DNA from: an uncultured Ruminococcus sp.
GTDB taxonomy: Bacteria > Bacillota > Clostridia > Oscillospirales > CAG-272
Length of the DNA: 5,323 nt
Direction of reading: 5' to 3'
Assembly: GCA_902766575.1 (NCBI GenBank)
Contig: CACXED010000265.1
Location: 1 to 5,323, forward strand
Part shown: positions 1 to 5,296 of the stretch, in pieces
Layout of the letters: every line of letters begins with the position of its first letter
Numbering within the stretch: position 1 is the first letter of the stretch
Position numbers and translations under genes: made by a program
Notes under the pieces: model-generated
Database searches by the model: none
Seen by the model: only the letters and a program-made list of their open reading frames with translations
Told to the model about the DNA's origin: nothing

Positions 1-64
1 AACGGAGTCGAACCATCAACCTGCTGATTACAAATCAGCTGCTCTGCCATTGAGCCACACCAGC
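1..64 (-). tRNA. tRNA-Thr (anticodon UGU), 3' end cut by window edge
   Basis: On the minus strand the sequence folds as a tRNA. The 5' acceptor strand is GCTGGTG (64 to 58), followed by D-stem GCTC/GAGC around loop AATGGCA. The anticodon stem GCTGA/TCAGC encloses loop TTTGTAA, giving anticodon TGT, which reads threonine ACA (and other ACN) codons. The variable loop is AGGTT, and the T-arm has loop TTCGACT on a five-pair stem that includes two G-U wobbles. The gene runs off the left edge after the T-stem, so the 3' acceptor strand, discriminator base and any encoded CCA are not visible. A consensus promoter lies immediately upstream on the same strand. Confidence 0.96.
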
Positions 65-88
65 ATCTTTTCTCTCAGAACGTATAAT

Positions 89-117
89 ATTATATCACAA
101 CAAAAACGGTTTGTCAA
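89..117 (-). promoter_or_regulatory. Sigma-A promoter of the tRNA-Thr gene
   Basis: Read on the minus strand, TTGACA (117 to 112) and TATAAT (94 to 89) are separated by exactly 17 bp, and a TG one base before the -10 box gives an extended -10. Predicted transcription starts near 82, about 18 bases before the mature tRNA 5' end, leaving a short leader for RNase P to remove. The bases 83-94 form a perfect 12-bp AT palindrome that contains the -10 box, so a TATAAT also appears on the plus strand there without a matching -35. Confidence 0.88.
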
Positions 118-147
118 GAGGTTTTCTGAATTTTTTTATTTTTCGTC

Positions 148-176
148 TTGACAATAGCGCCGCGTTATTATATAAT
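148..176 (+). promoter_or_regulatory. Consensus sigma-A promoter of the GH110-PHP unit
   Basis: TTGACA (148-153) and TATAAT (171-176) are separated by 17 bp, a perfect match to the sigma-A/sigma-70 consensus. Transcription should start near 183, giving a leader of about 33 bases before the ATG at 216. The promoter is back to back with the tRNA-Thr promoter (31 bp between the two -35 boxes). Such a strong core promoter in front of an accessory sugar-degrading gene suggests either constitutive expression or control by a repressor. Confidence 0.9.
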
Positions 177-191
177 ATAGACGTTATCTAT
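177..191. promoter_or_regulatory. Inverted repeat at the predicted transcription start, possible operator
   Basis: ATAGA and TCTAT form perfect 5-bp inverted arms around a 5-bp centre (CGTTA), starting just after the -10 box and covering the predicted +1. The position is classic for a repressor operator on a strong promoter. The arms are short and AT-rich, so chance occurrence is quite possible. I do not recognise it as a known binding site, and it does not match the CcpA cre consensus. Confidence 0.3.
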
Positions 192-197
192 TGATGC

Positions 198-203
198 AAA
201 GGA
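198..203 (+). promoter_or_regulatory. Ribosome binding site that sets the GH110 start
   Basis: AAAGGA is the only Shine-Dalgarno-like sequence in the short leader. It directly abuts a TTG at 204, which is therefore too close to be the start, and lies 12 bases before the in-frame ATG at 216, slightly longer than ideal but usable. This favours the ATG. Confidence 0.6.
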
Positions 204-215
204 TTGGTAAATCAA

Positions 216-1934
216 ATGGACGTAAAATTCTCCGATTTCCTTCATCTCGCCGATGGTCAGGATCTCTCTCCTGCTGCAAACGCCGCGGTCAGAGCGCTCG
301 GCGACGGCGATACTCTGCTCCTCGATCCGGGAGTCTATCATTTCTATCCGGACAAGGCGGAAATACTGAATTACTATATCTCAAACAACGATCCCGGCGA
401 CAAGCCGACTGCCTTTCCGCTCGTCGGGAAAAAGCGCGTCACTATCGACGGTCAGGGCGCTGAGCTTATCTTTCACGGAAGAATACTGCCTTTCGTCGCC
501 GACCGATCGTCGGATATCACGATAAAAAATCTCTCGATCGACTACAGCTCAACCTTCTACGCTCAGGCGGAGATACTTGAAGCCGATCGGTACAAGACTG
601 TTCTGCGCTTTTCGGAGGATTCGCCCTGCGAAGTTGCTCCGGACGGACGCTTTGCTTTTGGCTCGAACGACGGCTGGGAGGATATCGTCGAGTCGCCGCT
701 GGCGCTCGAATTCGAGCGAAACGCTGTGAGCGGAGTTGTCTATCCGTCGCCCTGCAAACCTCCTTACTTCCCGTACACCGGCGAGAAGAAGGATCACGGC
801 TTCCTCGGCGGTATGTTCAAGGACGTTATGCTCGAAAAGACCGGCGAACGGATAATCACGATGCACGGAAGTCTCGGATTCGTCCACACGCCCGGAAATT
901 TTGTTGTGATGACCCACTCCTCCCGCGAATTTCCCGGGATATTCATAACAGATTCAAAAAATGTGCGGCTCGAAGCGATCAGGCTCTACCACACCGCGTC
1001 GATGGGAATAATAGCCCAGCTCTCCGAGAACCTGACGCTCGAACGGGTCGTTGCGGAGCCTCGACGCGGCTCGGGACGGGTGCTCTCGGTCAACGCCGAC
1101 GCTACGCATTTCGTCAACTGCCGCGGTAAAATCGAAATGACCGGCTGCAAATTCGTCTCGATGATGGACGACGCCGCTAATATCCACGGTATCTACGCAA
1201 TCTGCCGCCGACTCGAAGCGCCGGATACGCTGATCTGCGGCTTCGGTCACGCTCAGCAGCGCGGAATCAACCTCTGCCGTCCCGGAGACCGGATCGCGAT
1301 CATCGACAGCGACGTCACCGAAACCGTCGAGACTCGGACTGTCGTCTCGTCCGAGCTGCTGAACCCTGACGAGCTTTGCCTGAAGCTCGATTCCCCGATT
1401 CCGCCGCTCGGGAAGCATTTCTTGGTTGAAAACCTCTCGACCGCTCCGGAGGTTCACATCGCCGACTGCGAGTCGGGCAACAACCGCCCGCGCGGATTCC
1501 TGCTCTCCTCAGCCGGAAAAACTGTCGTCGAGCGCTGCAAATTCTACAATATGAACTGCGGTATTCAGATAGGCGGAGAAATGAAGGACTGGTACGAGTC
1601 CGGCGCGGTCAGCGACGTTCTGATAAGAGACTGCGACTTCGACAACAGCGCCTATGCCGGTGGAACGGCGATAACTATCTGCCCACAGCTTCGCGAACAG
1701 AACCCGCGCGATTTCTTTCACGGCAGAATCGTCATCGAAAATAACCGCTTCGTCCAGTCGTCAAAGCGAGTTCTGACCGCAAAACTCGCCCGGGAGCTGG
1801 TTTTCCGGAACAACAGCTTTGTTCTGAACAGATCGCTTCCCTATCACCCGGCAAACGGCGAGACCGGAGTCTCGGTCACAAACTGCGGCAGGATAGATAT
1901 TGAAGAACTCAAGGAGTCTGAACTTAAAAAATGA
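216..1934 (+). CDS. GH110-family alpha-1,3-galactosidase, probably cytoplasmic
   Basis: The 572-residue protein is predicted to release terminal alpha-1,3-linked galactose, the activity known for glycoside hydrolase family 110 (the Bacteroides blood-group-B and linear B enzymes). Recognisable family blocks are: a start resembling other beta-helix enzymes (DGDTLLLDPGVYHF, 30-43); VTIDGQGAELIFHGRILPF (75-93); DATHFVNCRGK from D295; MMDDAANIHG with paired aspartates D318/D319; RPRGFLL from R424; and WYESGAVSDVLIRDC from W459. D295, D318 and D319 are the acidic residues I would nominate for the active site, by analogy with characterised GH110 enzymes. Their spacing is as I recall for that family. 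Repeated short strands (DITIKNLSIDY, NVRLEAIRLYH, LTLERVVAE) indicate a right-handed parallel beta-helix, with non-helical inserts at about 112-240 and 345-415. The N-terminus MDVKFSDFLHLADG has no hydrophobic segment, so no signal peptide is seen, unlike the secreted Bacteroides enzymes. Length suggests an intact gene. Family assignment is firm; exact substrate is inferred. Confidence 0.9.
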   Translation: MDVKFSDFLHLADGQDLSPAANAAVRALGDGDTLLLDPGVYHFYPDKAEILNYYISNNDPGDKPTAFPLVGKKRVTIDGQGAELIFHGRILPFVADRSSDITIKNLSIDYSSTFYAQAEILEADRYKTVLRFSEDSPCEVAPDGRFAFGSNDGWEDIVESPLALEFERNAVSGVVYPSPCKPPYFPYTGEKKDHGFLGGMFKDVMLEKTGERIITMHGSLGFVHTPGNFVVMTHSSREFPGIFITDSKNVRLEAIRLYHTASMGIIAQLSENLTLERVVAEPRRGSGRVLSVNADATHFVNCRGKIEMTGCKFVSMMDDAANIHGIYAICRRLEAPDTLICGFGHAQQRGINLCRPGDRIAIIDSDVTETVETRTVVSSELLNPDELCLKLDSPIPPLGKHFLVENLSTAPEVHIADCESGNNRPRGFLLSSAGKTVVERCKFYNMNCGIQIGGEMKDWYESGAVSDVLIRDCDFDNSAYAGGTAITICPQLREQNPRDFFHGRIVIENNRFVQSSKRVLTAKLARELVFRNNSFVLNRSLPYHPANGETGVSVTNCGRIDIEELKESELKK

Positions 1935-2707
1935 TCGCAAATTACCACACCCACACGATCCGCTGCCGTCACGCCTCGGGCAGTGAACGCGAATATATCG
2001 AGACGGCAATCTCCCGCGGAGTTAAGCTGCTCGGCTTCTCGGATCACTCGCCGCAGCTTTTTCCCGCCGGATATTACTCGAACTACCGTATGTTCCCCGA
2101 GGAAACCGGGAACTATTTTGAAACGATACGCTCTCTCGCCGACGAATACCGCTCCGATATCACGATCTTAGCCGGACTTGAAGCCGAATACTTCCCGGAG
2201 CTTTTCGACAGTCTCATCGAGTTCCTGACGCCCTACAGTCCGGACTATCTGATCCTCGGTCAGCATTACATCGACAACGAGTACGACACCCGGCGCTATT
2301 CGGGCAATCCCAATTCTGACGAGAGCGCGCTGAAAAGATACGTCGATCAGACCCTCGAAGCGCTCGGAACAGGGAAATTCAGCTGCTTCGCCCATCCCGA
2401 TCTCATCAACTACACAAAGAGCAGCTCTGTATGGGAACGCGAGATGCGCCGTCTCTGCGAGGGAGCAAAGCGGCTCGGCGTACCGCTCGAGATAAATCTT
2501 CTCGGACTGTCAGAAGATCGCCACTATCCGCGCGCCGATTTCTGGCGCATCGCAAAGGAGACCGGCAACGAGGTCATTCTCGGCTGCGACGCTCATCAGC
2601 CTGAGAGAGTCGCCGTACCCGGTGAGCTTGAAAAGGCAAAGGCTTTCGTCGACGCTCTCGGTCTTGAGCCGCTTGAAACTCTTGAGCTGATTCCTCCCTG
2701 CAAGTGA
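1931..2707 (+). CDS. PHP-superfamily phosphatase, histidinol-phosphatase-like (HisJ/HisK type)
   Basis: The 258-residue protein has the full metal-binding set of the PHP (polymerase and histidinol phosphatase) fold: HTH with H6 and H8, H14 in CRHASG, D38/H39 in GFSDHSP, the acidic motif GLEAEYF (E84, E86), H112 in GQHYI, H155 in AHPDLI, and D220/H222 in GCDAHQP. The spacing and the EINLLGL segment (187-193) fit the HisJ/HisK branch, metal-dependent phosphomonoesterases that include L-histidinol-phosphate phosphatase. No signal peptide is present, so it is cytoplasmic. Its ATG overlaps the GH110 stop codon (ATGA), and AAGGAG at 1911-1916 lies 14 bases upstream inside the galactosidase gene, so translation is probably coupled. 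No other his gene is visible. In this operon the true substrate may be a sugar phosphate or other phosphorylated metabolite. The fold and phosphatase chemistry are well supported; the substrate is not. Confidence 0.88.
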   Translation: MIANYHTHTIRCRHASGSEREYIETAISRGVKLLGFSDHSPQLFPAGYYSNYRMFPEETGNYFETIRSLADEYRSDITILAGLEAEYFPELFDSLIEFLTPYSPDYLILGQHYIDNEYDTRRYSGNPNSDESALKRYVDQTLEALGTGKFSCFAHPDLINYTKSSSVWEREMRRLCEGAKRLGVPLEINLLGLSEDRHYPRADFWRIAKETGNEVILGCDAHQPERVAVPGELEKAKAFVDALGLEPLETLELIPPCK

Positions 2708-2711
2708 ATAA

Positions 2712-2754
2712 AAAAGCTCCGCTCTGCGCACAATAACGCAAAAGCGGAGCTTTT
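2712..2754 (+). terminator. Hairpin after the PHP gene: terminator or attenuator
   Basis: Five bases after the PHP stop codon, AAAAGCTCCGCT (2712-2723) pairs perfectly over 12 bp with AGCGGAGCTTTT (2743-2754). An inner stem TGCG/CGCA (2725-2728 with 2737-2740) caps it, leaving loop 2729-2736. The A-tract, GC core and trailing TTTT are typical of an intrinsic terminator, but the U run is only four bases and is followed by CTCC, so termination may be partial. The right arm can pair instead with the bases just downstream (see next entry). Confidence 0.7.
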
Positions 2755-2763
2755 CTCCGCTTT
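2741..2763 (+). promoter_or_regulatory. Competing hairpin before the rubrerythrin ribosome binding site
   Basis: AAAGCGGAG (2741-2749) pairs perfectly over 9 bp with CTCCGCTTT (2755-2763) across a five-base loop. It reuses the right arm of the upstream hairpin, so the two structures exclude each other. The stem ends immediately before GAAAGGA (2764-2770), the rubrerythrin Shine-Dalgarno. A third pairing, CTTTTC (2750-2755) with GAAAGG (2764-2769), would bury that site and is also blocked when the upstream hairpin forms. The pairings are seen directly; a regulatory role is inferred. Confidence 0.5.
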
Positions 2764-2781
2764 GAAAGGAATGGTATTAGC

Positions 2782-3315
2782 ATGGAACTCAAGGGCTCAA
2801 AAACCGAGGCGAATCTCGCCGCCGCTTTTGCGGGAGAGTCGCAGGCGCGCAACAAATACACCTACTTCGCAGCGAAAGCAAAGGAGGACGGCTATAATCA
2901 GATCGCCAATATTTTCCTCGAGACCGCCGACAACGAGAAGGCTCACGCCGAAATCTGGTGGAGACTCCTCGCCGGGACAAACTCCACCGAGGACAATCTC
3001 CGTCACGCCGCGGAGGGCGAAAACTACGAGTGGGTCGAAATGTACAAAAGTATGGCGTCAGACGCGCGCGAGGAGGGCTTTGATCAGATCGCCGCGCTGT
3101 TTGAGAGCGTCGCCGCCATTGAAAAAACTCACGAGGAGCGCTTTCGTAAGCTGCTGTCAAACCTCGAAAGCGGTCAGGTCTTTACCCGCGAGGGCGACCG
3201 CATCTGGATCTGCCTCAACTGCGGACACATCCACATCGGAAAGTCAGCGCCGCAGGTCTGCCCGGTCTGCGCTCACCCGAGAGCTTATTTTGAGCTAAAA
3301 GCGGAAAATTATTAA
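2782..3315 (+). CDS. rbr: Rubrerythrin (peroxide-scavenging di-iron protein with C-terminal rubredoxin domain)
   Basis: This 177-residue cytoplasmic protein belongs to the rubrerythrins, which reduce hydrogen peroxide to water using electrons from rubredoxin and NAD(P)H, an oxidative-stress defence of anaerobes. Residues 1-130 form a ferritin-like four-helix bundle with the expected di-iron ligands: E19 in AGESQARNKY, E52 and H55 in DNEKAH, E80 and E83 in ENYEW, and E114 with H117 in EKTH. Residues 140-172 form a rubredoxin-like one-iron domain with two knuckles, CLNC (C144, C147) and CPVC (C160, C163). Both metal sites look intact and the length is normal. GAAAGGA at 2764-2770 lies 11 bases before the ATG. 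I see no convincing sigma-A promoter in the gap upstream, so transcription may come through the preceding hairpins or from a promoter I cannot recognise. Confidence 0.97.
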   Translation: MELKGSKTEANLAAAFAGESQARNKYTYFAAKAKEDGYNQIANIFLETADNEKAHAEIWWRLLAGTNSTEDNLRHAAEGENYEWVEMYKSMASDAREEGFDQIAALFESVAAIEKTHEERFRKLLSNLESGQVFTREGDRIWICLNCGHIHIGKSAPQVCPVCAHPRAYFELKAENY

Positions 3316-3316
3316 A

Positions 3317-3342
3317 AAATGGCTCCCTTTCGGGAGTCATTT
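3317..3342. terminator. Bidirectional terminator between rubrerythrin and pyruvate kinase
   Basis: AAATGGCTCCC (3317-3327) pairs with GGGAGTCATTT (3332-3342) over 11 bp with one G-U, around loop TTTC. It sits in the 29-bp gap between the converging stop codons. On the minus strand the stem runs into a six-base T run, a strong intrinsic terminator for pyruvate kinase. On the plus strand the tail is TTTCTTTATTT, adequate for rubrerythrin. One hairpin therefore serves both genes. Confidence 0.9.
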
Positions 3343-3344
3343 CT

Positions 3345-5102
3345 TTATTTGGTGCAGTATACCATGCCGCGCTTGGCGTCGATCGTGACCGCCGTACCCG
3401 ACTTGAGTATCTTTGTTGCTCCGTGAGCACCGACTATGACCGGTATTCCGAGCGCCTGACCGACTATCGCCGCGTGGGAGTCCTCGCCGTCGATCTCGCA
3501 GATTATTCCGCCCGCGTGGCGCAGGAGGTCGATTATATGGTTCGAGGTCGCCGGAATTACGAGTATATCGCCCGGCTTGAAGCTCTGGCGAGCCTCCTCC
3601 TCATCGCGGCAGACGCAGAGTATTCCGCAGACCGGCTCGCAGTCGCCCGAGGATATTCCGGTTCCGCTGGTGAGCACGTCGCCGACTATCTGAACCTTGA
3701 GGATATTGGTCGTTCCCGAAACTCCGAGCGGAATCCCGGCGGTTATGACCGCAAGGTCTCCGTAAGCCACATAGCCGTTCTCAGCGGCGACGGCGATGGC
3801 GTGCTCAAACAGCGCGTCGGAGGTCGTCTTGACCTCTATCTGCATCGGAGTCACGCCCCAGCTCAGCGAGAGCTGCCGGCAGACCTTTTCGGACGGCGAG
3901 CAGCCGATGATCGGCGTCACGGGACGGAAACGGCTCATCATGCGCGCGGTAAGTCCCGATTTTGTGACGGTGATGATCGCGTTGGCCCCGAGGTCGTGAG
4001 CGGTCGTGCAGGCGGCGTGAGAGATAGCCGTCGTGACGTTGGAAAATCCCGCGAGCTGATTCTGTCTGAAACGCTCGATATAGTTGATATCGCGCTCGGT
4101 GCGGGTAGCGATGAGCGCCATCGTCCGGACGCTCTCGACCGGATATTCTCCTGCGGCGGTCTCGCCCGAGAGCATTATCGCCGAGGTTCCGTCGTAGATA
4201 GCGTTCGCCACGTCGGTTATCTCGGCTCTGGTGGGACGGGGATGGTGAGTCATAGACTCGAGCATCTGCGTCGCGGTGATAGCCGGCTTTCCGGCGCTGT
4301 ACGCCTTTGAGATAAGCCTTTTCTGGATTATCGGGATCTCCTCCATCGGGATCTCGACGCCCATGTCTCCGCGCGCGACCATTATCGCGTCCGAGACCTT
4401 GATTATCTCGTCTATGTTTTCAACTCCGGCGGCGTTCTCGATCTTGGCGATTATGCGTATATCCGAGCCGCCGTTCTTTTCGAGCAGCGCGCGTATCGAC
4501 TCGATATCCGCCGCGCACTGAGTGAACGAAGCCGCGATAAAATCAAAATCCTGCTCGATACCGAAAAGTATATCCGATCTGTCGCGCTCCGAAAGAAACG
4601 GGATCGACAGCTTGACGCCGGGCACATTCACGCCCTTGCGGCTGGATATAGTGCCTCCGCTGACAACGCGGCAGGCTATTCCCTTTTCGTTTGTCTCCGT
4701 GACCTTCAGCTCGACAAGACCGTCGTCAATAAGGATTCTTCCTCCGACAGAAATGTCACGCCAGAGGTTTTTGTATGTGACTGACGCATGGTCGATATCT
4801 CCTATCGAATCGTCAAAGGTCAGCCTGAACTCGTGATCCTTTTCGAGAGTGACCGGAGAGTCGAAAACTCCGAGTCTGATCTCGGGTCCCTTTGTGTCGA
4901 GCAGCAGAGCGGTCGGAGTCCCGAGCTCGCTTCTCACCGATTTCACCATATCCGCGAGCTTTTTGTGTCCCTCGTGGTCTCCGTGCGAGAAGTTGAGACG
5001 CGCGACGTTCATGCCCGCCTTGATCATTTCGCGCAGGGTATCGGGATTTCCCGTCGCCGGTCCGAGCGTGCAGATTATCTTGGTCTTTCTCGTTTCAAGC
5101 AT
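3345..5102 (-). CDS. pyk: Pyruvate kinase with C-terminal PEP-utiliser domain
   Basis: The enzyme converts phosphoenolpyruvate and ADP to pyruvate and ATP, the last step of glycolysis, in the cytoplasm. Using the ATG at 5102 it has 585 residues, the usual size of the Bacillota form. An ATG nine bases upstream (5111) would add three residues, but it overlaps the ribosome binding site. The barrel carries R35, N37 and S39 in ARLNFSHG, D69/T70 in LLDTKGPEIR, the signature IIAKIENAAG with catalytic K220 and E222, D246 in ARGDMG, and T278 in ATQMLESM. E74 in DTKGPE is the residue associated with potassium-dependent enzymes. The allosteric C domain spans about 350-470. The last 110 or so residues form a swivelling PEP-utiliser domain with H543 in GEDSHAAIVG, where related proteins usually have GGxTSHAA. 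All core catalytic residues are present. The gene has its own promoter and ends at a shared terminator. Confidence 0.98.
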   Translation of the reverse strand: MLETRKTKIICTLGPATGNPDTLREMIKAGMNVARLNFSHGDHEGHKKLADMVKSVRSELGTPTALLLDTKGPEIRLGVFDSPVTLEKDHEFRLTFDDSIGDIDHASVTYKNLWRDISVGGRILIDDGLVELKVTETNEKGIACRVVSGGTISSRKGVNVPGVKLSIPFLSERDRSDILFGIEQDFDFIAASFTQCAADIESIRALLEKNGGSDIRIIAKIENAAGVENIDEIIKVSDAIMVARGDMGVEIPMEEIPIIQKRLISKAYSAGKPAITATQMLESMTHHPRPTRAEITDVANAIYDGTSAIMLSGETAAGEYPVESVRTMALIATRTERDINYIERFRQNQLAGFSNVTTAISHAACTTAHDLGANAIITVTKSGLTARMMSRFRPVTPIIGCSPSEKVCRQLSLSWGVTPMQIEVKTTSDALFEHAIAVAAENGYVAYGDLAVITAGIPLGVSGTTNILKVQIVGDVLTSGTGISSGDCEPVCGILCVCRDEEEARQSFKPGDILVIPATSNHIIDLLRHAGGIICEIDGEDSHAAIVGQALGIPVIVGAHGATKILKSGTAVTIDAKRGMVYCTK

Positions 5103-5110
5103 TTTGCTCA

Positions 5111-5116
5111 TCCTTT
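5111..5116 (-). promoter_or_regulatory. Ribosome binding site that decides the pyruvate kinase start
   Basis: On the minus strand AAAGGA (5116 to 5111) lies eight bases before the ATG at 5102, ideal spacing. The upstream in-frame ATG at 5111 begins with the last A of this site, leaving no spacer, so ribosomes should use the inner ATG. Confidence 0.8.
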
Positions 5117-5126
5117 CATTATGCCC

Positions 5127-5146
5127 GACTGCCGGGTTCAGCAGTC
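5127..5146 (-). promoter_or_regulatory. Small hairpin in the pyruvate kinase leader
   Basis: GACTGC and GCAGTC pair over 6 bp around an eight-base loop in the roughly 58-base leader, ending about ten bases before the Shine-Dalgarno. It lacks a U tract, so it is not a terminator. It may stabilise the mRNA or be incidental. Loop bases 5134-5138 can also pair with 5157-5161 at the very 5' end of the transcript. Confidence 0.4.
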
Positions 5147-5166
5147 TTAAAAACTTAACCCATTAT

Positions 5167-5194
5167 ATTATACCATGAATTTATAAAAAGTCAA
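5167..5194 (-). promoter_or_regulatory. Sigma-A promoter of pyruvate kinase
   Basis: On the minus strand TTGACT (5194 to 5189) and TATAAT (5172 to 5167) are separated by 16 bp, and TGG just before the -10 box gives an extended -10. Transcription should begin near 5160, giving a leader of roughly 58 bases. A second overlapping TATAAT (5167 to 5162) is badly spaced from the -35 and is less likely to be used. Confidence 0.88.
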
Positions 5195-5226
5195 GGATAG
5201 TTTATTTTTTATCAAACATTCCGAGC

Positions 5227-5239
5227 CTTTTGACAAAAG
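5227..5239. repeat. 13-bp perfect palindrome upstream of pyruvate kinase, possible operator
   Basis: CTTTTG and CAAAAG are perfect inverted arms around a single A, 33 bp upstream of the pyruvate kinase -35 box and about 58 bp before the right-edge promoter. The location between two divergent promoters suits a regulator binding site. I do not recognise it as a cre or Rex site. The surrounding 5195-5296 holds no convincing gene. Confidence 0.35.
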
Positions 5240-5296
5240 CGATATAACCGGACGATTTTTCGCCGTTTCTTTCGTGATAAAAAAGTCAGCTTTTCA

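Noticed and set aside
204..215. TTG start for the GH110 gene
   Set aside because: It abuts the only Shine-Dalgarno (198-203), leaving no spacer; the ATG at 216 is usable.
954..1457. 167-codon open frame on the minus strand
   Set aside because: Antisense shadow of the GH110 gene with no family motif.
2762..3298. 178-codon plus-strand frame overlapping rubrerythrin
   Set aside because: Arginine- and serine-rich translation typical of an out-of-frame shadow; the rubrerythrin frame has every metal ligand.
3423..4310. 295-codon open frame on the plus strand
   Set aside because: It lies wholly antisense to the intact pyruvate kinase gene, has no recognisable domain or ribosome binding site, and its composition is what the complement of a GC-rich gene gives.
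5109..5119. Three-codon upstream open frame (ATG AAA GGA TGA)
   Set aside because: It is made of the Shine-Dalgarno itself and has no ribosome binding site of its own; probably coincidence.
5127..5161. H-type pseudoknot in the pyruvate kinase leader
   Set aside because: The two helices interleave as required, but only one base would connect across the 5-bp stem, too short; mutually exclusive pairing is more likely.
5249..5265. Hairpin CGG-A-CGA TTTT TCG-CCG followed by TTTCTTTC, as a plus-strand terminator
   Set aside because: The stem is only six pairs with a bulge and no rightward gene ends upstream of it.
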